DNA of 64,000 nt from JAOUGY01 sp963825585 (GTDB lineage Bacteria; Actinomycetota; Acidimicrobiia; Spongiisociales; ZC4RG35). The number at the start of each line of letters is the position of its first letter. The first letter of the stretch is position 1. Below are positions 1 through 8,047 of the stretch, in pieces. The position numbers and the translations under genes are program-made. The notes under the pieces were generated by a model that worked only from the letters and a program-made list of their open reading frames with translations, was not told the origin of the DNA and ran no database searches. Where the stretch lies: contig CAWGTX010000010.1 in the NCBI GenBank assembly GCA_963825585.1, positions 496,001 to 560,000 of the forward strand, in the 5' to 3' direction.

Positions 1-1576
1 GCCCGCGCAGGTGCCGGAACAGCAACGTGAGCAGCAGGGTGCGGATGTGGGCACCATCGACGTCTGCGTCCGCCAGGAGGACGATCTTGTGATAGCGCGC
101 CTTTTCGAGGTCGAACTCCTCGCCGATTCCGGTGCCCATCGCGGTGATGATGTCCTGCACCTCGGTGTTCTGAAGCGCCTTGGCCAGCCGGGCCTTCTCG
201 ACGTTGAGGATCTTGCCTCGAATCGGGAGGATGGCCTGGTGTTCGGAGTCGCGGGCCTCCTTGGCGGGACCGGCTGCCGAGTTGCCCTCGACGATGAACA
301 GCTCGCACAGGTCGGGCTCACGCGACGAACAGTCGGCCAGCTTGTCGGGAAGGCCACCGGACTCCAACCCCGACTTGCGGCGGGTCAGGTCGCGCGCCTT
401 GCGGGCCGCCTCCCGCGCCCTGGCGGCGGTGAGCGACTTCTCGACGATCCGTCGCGCTTCGCCCGAGTACCGCTCGAGCCATTCGGGGAGTTTCTGATTG
501 AGCGTCTTCTCGACGTAGGAGCGGATCTCGGTGTTGCCGAGCTTCGTCTTGGTCTGCCCTTCGAACTGGGGCTGGCGGACCTTGACCGAGATGACAGCGG
601 TGAGGCCCTCGCGGATGTCCTCGCCGGTGAGGTTGGGATCCTTCTCCTTCAACAGGTTCTTCGAGCGGGCGAAGGAGTTGACGGCGTTGGTCAGCGCCTT
701 GCGGAAGCCTTCCTCGTGGGTGCCGCCCTCGTGGGTGTTGATGTTGTTGGCGAAACTCAACACCGAATCGGTGTAGGCGGTCGTCCACTGCAGCGCCAGT
801 TCCATCTCGGCCTCGGGCGAGGAGTCGGTGAGTTCGATCACGTGGGCGTGGAGAGGCTCGCGGCTGGCGTTGAGGTGCTTGACGAAATCGACCAGTCCGC
901 CCTTGTAGAGGAAGGTCTCGGTCTTGGGTTCGTCTCCTCGCTCGTCGGTCAGGATGAACTCGACGCCGCGGTTGAGAAAGCCCATCTCGCGAAGGCGACC
1001 AGCGATGATGTCGTACTCGAAGTCGACGGTTTCGGTGAAGATGGTCTCATCGGGCCAGAAACTGACCGTGGTGCCGGTGTCACGCTTCCACGGTTTGCCC
1101 TTCTCGACCTTGGCGAGCGGATGGCCCTTCTCGAAGGTCTGGTTCCACAGGAAGCCGTCCTTGCGCACTTCCACGTCGAGTCGCCTGGAGAGGGCGTTCA
1201 CAACCGAGACGCCCACACCGTGAAGACCGCCGGACACCTGATAGGCGCCCGATTCGAACTTGCCACCGGCGTGGAGTTTGGTGAGCACCGTGGTGAGCGC
1301 CGACTCCTTGGTCTCGGGATGCAGGTCGACGGGGATGCCGCGACCGTTGTCGACGACCTTGACTCCCCCGTCGGCGAGGATCGTGACGAGGATCCTGTCG
1401 CAGAACCCGGCCATCGCCTCGTCGACAGCGTTGTCGACGACCTCCCAGACCAGGTGGTGAAGACCACGGGGCCCGGTCGATCCGATGTACATACCTGGGC
1501 GCTTGCGAACCGGCTCGAGGTCTTTCAGAACCGTGATCTTCGATGCGCCGTAATCGCTCGAGCCTCTCGTGCTCAC
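1..1576 (-). CDS. gyrB: DNA gyrase subunit B (C-terminus beyond window)
   Basis: ATPase subunit of DNA gyrase, which introduces negative supercoils. About 525 residues are visible, against roughly 640-680 for the family, so the C-terminal part of the TOPRIM/tail region lies to the left of position 1. Visible motifs include the early RPGMYIG segment, the GHKL ATPase motifs VVDNAVDEA and GGLHGVGVSVVNALS, and a TOPRIM part with FIVEGNSAAG and DADVDGAHIRTLLLT close to the edge. The start is taken as GTG at 1576 because AGGAG lies about 7 nt upstream (cccgaggagcgcgc-GTG) and the reading begins with a short Ser-rich leader typical of GyrB. It follows dciA in the leftward dnaA-dnaN-recF-dciA-gyrB series, and gyrA would be expected next outside the window. 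A promoter may lie in the 208-bp gap before it. Confidence 0.97.
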   Translation of the reverse strand, partial: MSTRGSSDYGASKITVLKDLEPVRKRPGMYIGSTGPRGLHHLVWEVVDNAVDEAMAGFCDRILVTILADGGVKVVDNGRGIPVDLHPETKESALTTVLTKLHAGGKFESGAYQVSGGLHGVGVSVVNALSRRLDVEVRKDGFLWNQTFEKGHPLAKVEKGKPWKRDTGTTVSFWPDETIFTETVDFEYDIIAGRLREMGFLNRGVEFILTDERGDEPKTETFLYKGGLVDFVKHLNASREPLHAHVIELTDSSPEAEMELALQWTTAYTDSVLSFANNINTHEGGTHEEGFRKALTNAVNSFARSKNLLKEKDPNLTGEDIREGLTAVISVKVRQPQFEGQTKTKLGNTEIRSYVEKTLNQKLPEWLERYSGEARRIVEKSLTAARAREAARKARDLTRRKSGLESGGLPDKLADCSSREPDLCELFIVEGNSAAGPAKEARDSEHQAILPIRGKILNVEKARLAKALQNTEVQDIITAMGTGIGEEFDLEKARYHKIVLLADADVDGAHIRTLLLTLLFRHLRG

Positions 1577-1784
1577 GCGCGCTCCTCGGGATGGGAAATC
1601 GATGTGTGAAGGGCGTCACCCTGTGCCGGACCGGGTTCGCTCGCAGCCGCGACGGCACAAACGATCCAGACACGGGAAGGGAAAAACACCAGTGTCATTC
1701 TAGTCGGATTCGGACCACATCCCAAGCTCATCGGGGTCCGAAAACCCTTGTGGCACACGAAGTTCGCAGCCGAAGCCCGCTCTC

Positions 1785-2105
1785 TCACTGCTGACGCCGG
1801 GCCGTCGGGGAACGAAGCTTCACCTCGCGAACGACACCCTGCCCGTAGCGTTCCGTCATCCGCTGCTCCAACCCCGATACGCCGTAGCGTAGGATGCCGA
1901 CCGCCGCCGGCGAGACCGCCTCCACCACCAGCACGCCGTCGCTCAGTGCCACCGGACGCGACTGACGGTCCCACGGGCTCGGCACCACCTCGACCCACTC
2001 GTCCTGGATCTTCTGCCACTGATTCAGGTCGCCCACGCCGAGACGTTCGAGGATACCTTTGAGGACATCCCCCAACGGAAGCGGGTCTCGGCGGCGGCTC
2101 GTCAT
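1785..2105 (-). CDS. dciA: DciA family (DUF721) replication-associated protein
   Basis: A 106-residue protein of the DUF721/DciA family, whose studied members help load the replicative helicase. This one is placed in the family by its size, the central W-x-E-V-V-P and S-R-P-V-x-L-S-D-G-V-L-V-V-E motifs, and its position between recF and gyrB, which is the usual actinobacterial arrangement. The start is ATG at 2105, with GGAGGAG 7 nt upstream. This ATG overlaps the recF stop by four bases (ATGA), so translation of the two is probably coupled. The C-terminus is basic. The helicase-loading role is inferred from the family. Confidence 0.85.
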   Translation of the reverse strand: MTSRRRDPLPLGDVLKGILERLGVGDLNQWQKIQDEWVEVVPSPWDRQSRPVALSDGVLVVEAVSPAAVGILRYGVSGLEQRMTERYGQGVVREVKLRSPTARRQQ

Positions 2106-3235
2106 GTCAGGTCTCCTCCGGACACCGACCACACCCGGCCGCCGATGGGGACGTCACCGCGGTCGGCTGTCGTGATCAGGGTCTGCGTGTCGGGAAGCGA
2201 TGCCGCCAGCGCCTCGGCCCGCTTCGGGTCGAGTTCCGAGAACACGTCGTCCAACAACAACAGCGGTGGCACTCCCACCCGCTCGGAAACGGCGCGGTGG
2301 GTGGCGAGTCGCATCGAGAGGGCGGTGGTGCGTTGCTCACCCTGGCTGCCGTGGTGACGGAGGTCATGCCCGTCGAGCAGGATCACCGGCTCGTCCCGAT
2401 GGGGGCCGACCGTGGTGACACCCCGCTCACGATCGGCCCGCCGCGAGGTGCCCAGCGCCTCCACCAAACGCTCGGTGAACGTGGCAGCGGGCACGGTCGG
2501 GTCGAGGGCGCCACCCCAGCTCGACTGGTAGCCGATCACCACCTCGGGAGCCTCCCCGGCGATCGATCGGTAGGCGGCGGCGAACGGCTGCGCCAGCTCC
2601 GATGCCGCCCTGGCTCGACGGGCCATCACCTTGCCGCCCGCCTGGGCGAGACGCTCGTCCCACACCGACAGGGTGGGTTCGTCGTCGACCCGCTGCTTCA
2701 GGAAGGCATTGCGCTGGCGCAGTGCCCGATCGAACTCGGCCTGGTCGAGATGAGCGGTGGGAGCCAACTGCACCGCCACGTCATCGAGGAACTGCCGACG
2801 TTGGTCGGGACCCCGCTTCACGATGTCGAGGTCCTCGGGAAGGAACGTCACCGCCCGAACGTGTCCGAGGAGATCGGCCGTGCGTGCCAGACGACCCTTG
2901 TTCACCATTGCTCTCCGACCGCCGCGACGCCGGATCTCTACCTCGATGAGCGAACCCACATCGTCGGAGAAGATCTCTCCACGTACGTAGGCGGCGTCGA
3001 GGTCATAGCTCACGAGCGCCTCGTCCGGCGAGCCGCGGAACGATTTGAGTGTGGCCAGGTATCCGATGGACTCCATCAGATTCGACTTGCCGGCGCCGTT
3101 GCGCCCCACCAGCAGGTTCACCCCGGCTTCCGGTCTCCAGTCGAGCTGGGGATAGGACCGGAACCCGGCCAACGACAACCAGTCGAGTCTCAACCGGGCA
3201 CCGGAGACAACGACAGAAGACCGCCTGCGGCCCAA
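2102..3235 (-). CDS. recF: DNA replication and repair protein RecF
   Basis: SMC-like ATPase that helps load RecA at single-strand gaps. The 377-residue reading has the Walker A motif GRNGAGKSN near residue 45, the ABC signature region SQGEQRTTALSMRLA and the Walker B stretch LLLLDDVFSELD near the C-terminus, in RecF order. Start choice is uncertain: TTG at 3235 follows the dnaN stop directly, while an in-frame TTG at 3193 would give the family-typical N-terminus MRLDWLSLAGFRSY. Neither has a clear Shine-Dalgarno sequence, and the shorter form matches the family better. It lies between dnaN and dciA and overlaps dciA by 4 bp. Confidence 0.95.
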   Translation of the reverse strand: MGRRRSSVVVSGARLRLDWLSLAGFRSYPQLDWRPEAGVNLLVGRNGAGKSNLMESIGYLATLKSFRGSPDEALVSYDLDAAYVRGEIFSDDVGSLIEVEIRRRGGRRAMVNKGRLARTADLLGHVRAVTFLPEDLDIVKRGPDQRRQFLDDVAVQLAPTAHLDQAEFDRALRQRNAFLKQRVDDEPTLSVWDERLAQAGGKVMARRARAASELAQPFAAAYRSIAGEAPEVVIGYQSSWGGALDPTVPAATFTERLVEALGTSRRADRERGVTTVGPHRDEPVILLDGHDLRHHGSQGEQRTTALSMRLATHRAVSERVGVPPLLLLDDVFSELDPKRAEALAASLPDTQTLITTADRGDVPIGGRVWSVSGGDLT

Positions 3236-3239
3236 CGCA

Positions 3240-4322
3240 TCAGATACGGACGGGCATCAACAGGTAGATGAAGTCGGGGTCCTCGGGGGCGTCGATCACG
3301 CTCGGTTTGAGGCCGTCGATCACCCGCATCCGCACCTTGTCGCCGACCACGGCTCCGACGCCGTCGGCGAGGTAGCGGGGATTGAATGCGATCAGCACAT
3401 CCTCGGCCTCGCCGGCGTACTCACCGGGCAGGTGCTCGGTTTCGGCACCCACGTCCTGGCGGGTGACGGCGATCTCGATGCCTCCGTCGCGGAGCGTGAG
3501 GCGAACCGGGATGTGATCCTCGGCCACCAGCGCCACACGACCCAGCGCCTCTAGCAGGGCATCCTTCTCCACGATGATCTGGTTCGGGTAGCTGTCGGGA
3601 AGCAGCGAGCGGTACTTGGGGAAGGTGCCCTCGATCATGCGAAGACGCAGCGATCCGCGGTCCGAGGAGAACACGCCTTCCCGGCTGTCGAGTCCCACCT
3701 TCACCTTGCTGGCACCGACGGTGCGGGGAAGCTCGCGCAGTCCCCGGGCCGGGATCAGTCCCGCTCCTCCCAGACCGACACCGGGGAGGTCTCGCACGGC
3801 CAAGCGGTAGGAATCGGTTGCGACGAGCCGGACGCCGTCGTCGGTGGCCTCGAACAGGACGCCGGTGAGGATCGGCCGGGCGGCGTCACCGCTGGCGGCC
3901 ACCGTCACCTGCGAGATCGCACCGGCCAGGGAATCGCCGTCGACGTCGGTTCCTTCGATCTCGCTGTCGTCGAGGGTCGGGTAGTCATCGATCGACAGCG
4001 GCCTGACGCTGAACCGGGGACCCTTGCCGAGGATTTCGGCGTCGTTGTCGGAAGCCGAGATCGTCACCGGGCCGCTCGGCATGCGGCGAACGGCATTCTC
4101 GAGGAGCTTGCCGGGCAGCAGGACCCGGCCTTCCTCCATCACCTCGACGTCCGCCTGGGTGCGGACCGTCATCTCCAGATCGGTCCCGGTGACTCGAAGG
4201 GTCGACCCGGCGACCTCGCACAGAAGACCCTGGAGCACGGGCAACGCCGATCGGGCTCCAACGGCCCGGTTGGCACGGGCGAACACGTCACCCAGATCGT
4301 CACGCTCGGCTCGGATACGCAC
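3240..4322 (-). CDS. dnaN: DNA polymerase III beta subunit (sliding clamp)
   Basis: A 360-residue processivity clamp that encircles DNA and tethers the polymerase. It shows the three-fold repeat architecture of the clamp, with the early LPVLQGLLCEV segment, the middle TDSYRLAVRDLPG segment and the C-terminal YLLMPVRI tail typical of DnaN. The start is GTG at 4322 (MRIRAERDDLGDVFARANRAV). The upstream purine stretch AGGGACCAGGA is only a weak ribosome site. A 209-bp gap rich in DnaA boxes separates it from dnaA, and recF follows within 5 bp. Confidence 0.97.
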   Translation of the reverse strand: MRIRAERDDLGDVFARANRAVGARSALPVLQGLLCEVAGSTLRVTGTDLEMTVRTQADVEVMEEGRVLLPGKLLENAVRRMPSGPVTISASDNDAEILGKGPRFSVRPLSIDDYPTLDDSEIEGTDVDGDSLAGAISQVTVAASGDAARPILTGVLFEATDDGVRLVATDSYRLAVRDLPGVGLGGAGLIPARGLRELPRTVGASKVKVGLDSREGVFSSDRGSLRLRMIEGTFPKYRSLLPDSYPNQIIVEKDALLEALGRVALVAEDHIPVRLTLRDGGIEIAVTRQDVGAETEHLPGEYAGEAEDVLIAFNPRYLADGVGAVVGDKVRMRVIDGLKPSVIDAPEDPDFIYLLMPVRI

Positions 4323-4531
4323 AGGTCCTGGTCCCTTCTCTGTTTCCTCTGTTCTTGTTCTTTATCAGAGTATCTGTAGTTGTAGGTGCTGTGGATTGTG
4401 GACGGTCTTGCGAATCCGCCGAAATCTCGGCGTTTCCGACCCATTCGCCCTGTGGACGAAATCGGGTGATGTCCACAGGGGTTCCGGTCAGTCCCGAGAC
4501 CCTGTGGACAGGCTTCGTCTTGTCCCCAGCG
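4323..4531. other. Probable oriC: DnaA-box cluster between dnaA and dnaN
   Basis: Six sequences match the actinobacterial DnaA box TTGTCCACA (either strand) at 7-8 of 9 positions: 4390-4398, 4397-4405, 4451-4459, 4469-4477, 4503-4511 and 4520-4528. Next to dnaN, 4335-4385 is clearly A+T-richer than its surroundings (tttatcagagtatctgtag) and could be the unwinding element. The dnaA-dnaN gap is the usual oriC position in actinobacteria. The box matches are seen directly; the origin assignment is inferred. Confidence 0.75.
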
Positions 4532-5908
4532 TCATACCGTGGTTCTCCGCAGGCCCTGGGTGAGCTCGGACACCCGATCGAAGACCTCGCGATCGGTCCG
4601 CATCACCCGCCGAACCTTCTCGATGGCGTGCAGCACGGTGGTGTGATCACGTCCTCCGAACATGGCGCCGATCTTGGGAAGTGACAGGTCGGTGAGCTCC
4701 CGGCACAGGTACATCGCGACCTGACGGGACATGACGAGGGGCTGGCGACGGCTGGCACCGGTGAGTTCGTCCACGCTGAATCCGAATGCCTGAGCGGTGG
4801 CGCGGATGATCTCGGGCGGGTGGATGGCCTTCGACTCGTGACCCGGCAGGAGATCCTGCAGGACCCGTTCGGCCATGGGAAGGTCGATCGTCTGGTTGGT
4901 GAGGGAGGCGAAGGCCGTGACCCGTGTGAGGGACCCCTCGAGCTCGCGGATGTTGTCCGACACGAGGGTGGCGATGAAGTGCAGCACATCTCCGGGCACC
5001 ATCCGCGGCGAGAACTCGGCGTTCCGCTTCAGGATGGCGAGGCGGGTCTCGACGTCGGGCGGCTGGATGTCGGTGAGGAGGCCCCACTCGAACCGGCTCC
5101 GGAGTCGATCCTCCAGGGTCGAGAGGTTGCGGGGATGGCGATCAGAGGAGATCACCATCTGCTTGCCAGACTCGTAGAGGGTGTTGAAGGTGTGGAAGAA
5201 CTCCTCGAGGATCTGTTCCTTGCCCTCGAAGAACTGCACGTCGTCGAGCAGCAGGATGTCGGTGGTCCGGTAGCGATGTTTGAACTCGTCGGTCCGTTTG
5301 CGCCGGATGCCGTCGATGAACTCGGTGAGGAATGTCTCAGATGAGACATATCGCACCACCAATCCCGGATACAACTCCAGTGCGTGATGACCGATGGCGT
5401 TGAGCAGGTGTGTCTTGCCCAAGCCGGCTCCGCCGTAGATGAAGAGTGGGTTGTAGTGGGAGCCCGGTTGCTCGGCCACCGCCTGGGCGGCGGCATAGGC
5501 GAAGCGGTTGGATGGGCCCACCACGAAACTCTCGAAGCGGTACTTCGACACCAGACGAGCCGTCGACTCCACGACCGCCGCGGTGGCGGCTGGGGAGACC
5601 GCTCCGTTGCCGGCCCCGTCGTTGTAATCGAACAGAGACTCGGCCGGCGGTGACTCGTTGCTCGACGTGAAGGAGAGTTCGAATTCGGGGCCATAGGCCA
5701 CCATGAAGGCGTGTTCGATGGCGGACTCGTGCTTCTCGAGCACCCACCGGAGATGGAAGTCGTTTGGCGCCACGAGCGTGACGGTCTGGTCGCCGGTCTC
5801 GGCCCTCAATCGGCTGAGCCATGCCTGCCAATTGGTAGGACTCACCGTTGTTCTCAGGGTGTCCTGGAACTGGGACCAGCGATCTTCGGACCACTGTGTC
5901 TGAACCAC
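4532..5908 (-). CDS. dnaA: Chromosomal replication initiator DnaA
   Basis: AAA+ ATPase that binds DnaA boxes and opens the origin. The 458-residue reading has domain I at the N-terminus (SEDRWSQFQDTLRTTVSPTNW), a short acidic/Ser-rich linker, the AAA+ core with Walker A GGAGLGKTHL and Walker B LLLDDVQF, and the domain IV signature MFGGRDHTTVLHAIEKV near the C-terminus. The start is GTG at 5908, with a strong GGAGGAGGGA 8 nt upstream. A longer in-frame extension to 6022 runs through DnaA-box DNA and is rejected. The gene is divergent from rpmH and its promoter region holds DnaA boxes, which suggests autoregulation. Confidence 0.97.
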   Translation of the reverse strand: MVQTQWSEDRWSQFQDTLRTTVSPTNWQAWLSRLRAETGDQTVTLVAPNDFHLRWVLEKHESAIEHAFMVAYGPEFELSFTSSNESPPAESLFDYNDGAGNGAVSPAATAAVVESTARLVSKYRFESFVVGPSNRFAYAAAQAVAEQPGSHYNPLFIYGGAGLGKTHLLNAIGHHALELYPGLVVRYVSSETFLTEFIDGIRRKRTDEFKHRYRTTDILLLDDVQFFEGKEQILEEFFHTFNTLYESGKQMVISSDRHPRNLSTLEDRLRSRFEWGLLTDIQPPDVETRLAILKRNAEFSPRMVPGDVLHFIATLVSDNIRELEGSLTRVTAFASLTNQTIDLPMAERVLQDLLPGHESKAIHPPEIIRATAQAFGFSVDELTGASRRQPLVMSRQVAMYLCRELTDLSLPKIGAMFGGRDHTTVLHAIEKVRRVMRTDREVFDRVSELTQGLRRTTV

Positions 5909-6323
5909 GGGTGGCTCCCTCCTCCCAACGCGAAGACGCGTTTGACGGGCGACGCCGCCGACACTCTCCATTGGTGCCCCGTATTGTCCACATGTCCATC
6001 CACAGGTGTGGAGAACGGACAACGCCCCACGGCGGGGGCGAACGTCGCTTACTCAAATTGTGCGCGAAGCAACTCGGGCTCTCCGTCAGGGGAAGTGACG
6101 CCGATGTGCTTCGGTGAGTGCACTGTATGGACGGCCGGGGCACGCGTGCAAGAGCGCGAGAATCGGTCCTTAGGCAGACACGTTGGGGTTTCGCGAACTC
6201 AAAAGGCCACGTCATGCACGGTTTTCCGTACGGCCACCGAACGTTTGCCATCGGGAGATCAGCGAGAGGGGCTGAGCGGGATTTTTCGCGAGGGCTGCTG
6301 AGAAATCGCGAACCCGTGCGGCT
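5909..6323. other. dnaA-rpmH intergenic region with second DnaA-box cluster
   Basis: This 415-bp stretch has no convincing gene. It holds an exact DnaA box TTGTCCACA at 5984-5992 and two near matches, CCATCCACA at 5996-6004 and TGTGGAGAA at 6007-6015, close upstream of dnaA. Farther right, an inverted TTTCGCGA/AATCGCGAA pair lies around 6284-6311. The boxes could be an origin part or an autoregulatory site for dnaA; the sequence does not separate the two. Confidence 0.6.
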
Positions 6324-6352
6324 TTGACACCTGGGATACCCGGCCGTAGCCT
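6324..6352 (+). promoter_or_regulatory. Probable promoter of the rpmH-rnpA-yidD-yidC-jag operon
   Basis: TTGACA at 6324-6329, a 17-nt spacer and TAGCCT at 6347-6352 form a near-consensus housekeeping promoter. The rpmH start codon is at 6385, giving a leader of roughly 25 nt. Confidence 0.7.
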
Positions 6353-6384
6353 GCTTCGGACTATCTCGAAACCGTAGAGAAATC

Positions 6385-6519
6385 GTGAAACGGACATATC
6401 AACCAAAAGTACGACGCCGGAACAAGAAGCATGGCTTCCGTCACCGGATGCAGACCCGGGCGGGCCGCGCAGTCCTGAAGTCCCGCCGTGACAAGGGTCG
6501 TAAACGCCTCGCCGCCTGA
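6385..6519 (+). CDS. rpmH: 50S ribosomal protein L34
   Basis: A 44-residue, very basic large-subunit protein with the L34 pattern throughout: it begins MKRTYQPKVRRRNKKHGFR and ends RKRLAA. The start is GTG at 6385, with a weak AGAGA upstream. It is the first gene after the promoter at 6324 and its 3' part is overlapped by rnpA. It is the usual neighbour of dnaA and rnpA. Confidence 0.97.
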   Translation: MKRTYQPKVRRRNKKHGFRHRMQTRAGRAVLKSRRDKGRKRLAA

Positions 6520-6877
6520 ACGGGCGGACGTCTCGTCGCTTCGGCACCGGTCCGACTTCGACCGTGTGTTCAAGACTGGGCGCCGGCACAGGACCGGCGC
6601 CATCGTGGTGATCGTTGCCCCCGGGCTTCCCAACACGTTCCGATTCGGCCTCGTGGTCGGTCGGAAGGTGGGGGGAGCGGTGGTACGCAACCGTGTGAAG
6701 CGACGAATACGGGAGGCCCTCCTCAAGGCCGATCCCCCACTCGGAATCGACGTGGTGGTGATCGGCTCGAGAGAGGTGGCCAACGCACCGTTCGATCGGC
6801 TGGTGCAGTGGTTGCAGAAACCGCTGGCGGCAGGCATTCCTGCCACGGAACAGGAGGACCCGTCAGGTGACGGCTGA
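6488..6877 (+). CDS. rnpA: Ribonuclease P protein component
   Basis: Protein subunit of RNase P, which matures tRNA 5' ends. The C-terminal half has the family motif RNRVKRRIREAL (near residue 69) after LVVGRKVGGAVV, and the N-terminal core SLRHRSDFDRVFKTGRR matches other RnpA proteins. The only in-frame start is GTG at 6488, inside rpmH, giving 129 residues and a 32-bp overlap; no ATG, GTG or TTG lies between the rpmH stop and the conserved core. The C-terminal tail is acidic and short. Confidence 0.93.
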   Translation: MTRVVNASPPERADVSSLRHRSDFDRVFKTGRRHRTGAIVVIVAPGLPNTFRFGLVVGRKVGGAVVRNRVKRRIREALLKADPPLGIDVVVIGSREVANAPFDRLVQWLQKPLAAGIPATEQEDPSGDG

Positions 6878-7130
6878 GCGAAGCGACCGACGATGGAGTG
6901 CCGTCCCCTTGGTCGCGCTCATTCGGATCTACCAGAAACTGGTAAGCCCAGGGCTGGGGAAGACGTGCCGCTTCTCCCCCACCTGTTCGACATACGCCAT
7001 CCAGGCGCTCGAGATCCACGGTGTTGTGAAGGGATCCTGGCTGGCGGTGCGCCGGATCGGGCGCTGTCAACCGTTGTTCGAGGGCGGCTACGACCCCGTG
7101 CCGAATCGTGAGGAGCCGCTTCCGTGCTGA
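6867..7130 (+). CDS. yidD: Membrane protein insertion efficiency factor YidD
   Basis: An 87-residue member of the YidD family that assists YidC-dependent insertion. It carries the diagnostic IRIYQKLVSPGLGKTCRFSP segment, then PTCSTYAIQALEIHG and GRCQPLFEGGYDPVP, with the conserved cysteines. The start is GTG at 6867, overlapping rnpA by 11 bp, and its end overlaps yidC by 7 bp, so it is tightly coupled within the operon. Confidence 0.94.
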   Translation: MTAERSDRRWSAVPLVALIRIYQKLVSPGLGKTCRFSPTCSTYAIQALEIHGVVKGSWLAVRRIGRCQPLFEGGYDPVPNREEPLPC

Positions 7131-8044
7131 GAGCCATCGAAACCGTCCTCGGGACCGCCTTGTCGTTCTTTTACGATCTGGTACCGAGCTTTGGGTTGTC
7201 CATCATCTTCCTGACCATCACGATCAACCTGATCCTCTTTCCGTTGACCCTCAAACAGACCCGCTCCACCAGGGCCTTCCAGACCATCCAGCCTGAGATC
7301 AAGCGGATCCAGAAGGAGTTCAAAGAGGAACCGGAGACCATGCAAAAGGAGCTGATGCGGGTCCAGCGTGAGGCCGGTGCAACGCCTGGCGGCTGTCTCC
7401 TTCCCCTGATCGTCCAGATGCCCATTTGGTTCGCCCTGTTCCGCCTCCTCACCGACGTGTCGACGGTCGCCAACGGCGGTTCGCCCGAACGCGGCATTCC
7501 GCTCCCCGCCGAGGGTGCCCTCCTGGGTTCGGTGCGGGCTGGAGAGACCCAGTTTCTGGGAATGGACCTGGCAAACCTCATCAAGGACGGCATCACCGGC
7601 GGTACGGTGGTGCAAGCCATCCCATACGCGCTTCTGATCGTTGTGATGGTTGCCTCGCAGTACTTCCAGCAATGGCACGCCCAGCGCGGCAACACACCTA
7701 ACACCGCTGAGATGACCGCCCAGCAGAAGCAGCAGCAGCAGACCCAACAGGTGTTGACCCGGGTCATGCCGTTCTTCATCGGCTTCATCTCCTGGAACTT
7801 CCCGGCCGGCCTCGGTCTCTACTGGGCCACCGGCAACGTGTTCCGTCTTGGTCAACAGTTTGCGATCTTCGCCATCGATGGTCGGCCGACTCCCCCATCC
7901 GCTGGGGGCGTCGACAAGGGAGAAGCGCCTTCCTCGAAAGGTCCCAACGGACCGAACGGGAGCGCCCCTGCCGACGATGGTGTTGCCAGACCGAGCCGAC
8001 CGCATCCGGTCTCGGACAAGAAGCGTCGCCGTAGGAGGAAATGA
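7124..8044 (+). CDS. yidC: Membrane protein insertase YidC
   Basis: A 306-residue Oxa1/YidC insertase that places proteins into the plasma membrane. It lacks the large periplasmic domain of proteobacterial YidC, as is usual in actinobacteria. Visible are an N-terminal membrane segment (FGLSIIFLTITINLILFPLT), the charged hairpin after TLKQTRSTRAFQTIQPEIKR, the core PLIVQMPIWFALFRLL segment and the later VMPFFIGFISWNFPAGLGLYW segments. The tail is Pro/Ser-rich and ends in a run of Arg and Lys that could contact the ribosome. The start is GTG at 7124. Confidence 0.96.
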   Translation: MLRAIETVLGTALSFFYDLVPSFGLSIIFLTITINLILFPLTLKQTRSTRAFQTIQPEIKRIQKEFKEEPETMQKELMRVQREAGATPGGCLLPLIVQMPIWFALFRLLTDVSTVANGGSPERGIPLPAEGALLGSVRAGETQFLGMDLANLIKDGITGGTVVQAIPYALLIVVMVASQYFQQWHAQRGNTPNTAEMTAQQKQQQQTQQVLTRVMPFFIGFISWNFPAGLGLYWATGNVFRLGQQFAIFAIDGRPTPPSAGGVDKGEAPSSKGPNGPNGSAPADDGVARPSRPHPVSDKKRRRRRK

Positions 8045-8047
8045 ACC

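Noticed and set aside
11..1609. A 532-codon open frame on the plus strand opposite gyrB
   Set aside because: It mirrors gyrB codon structure in a high-GC genome, has no recognisable domain and no ribosome site; gyrB on the other strand is certain.
6385..6395. parS half-site at the rpmH start (CGTGAAAC)
   Set aside because: Only 8 bases match, without the CACGTG core; likely chance within the start of rpmH.
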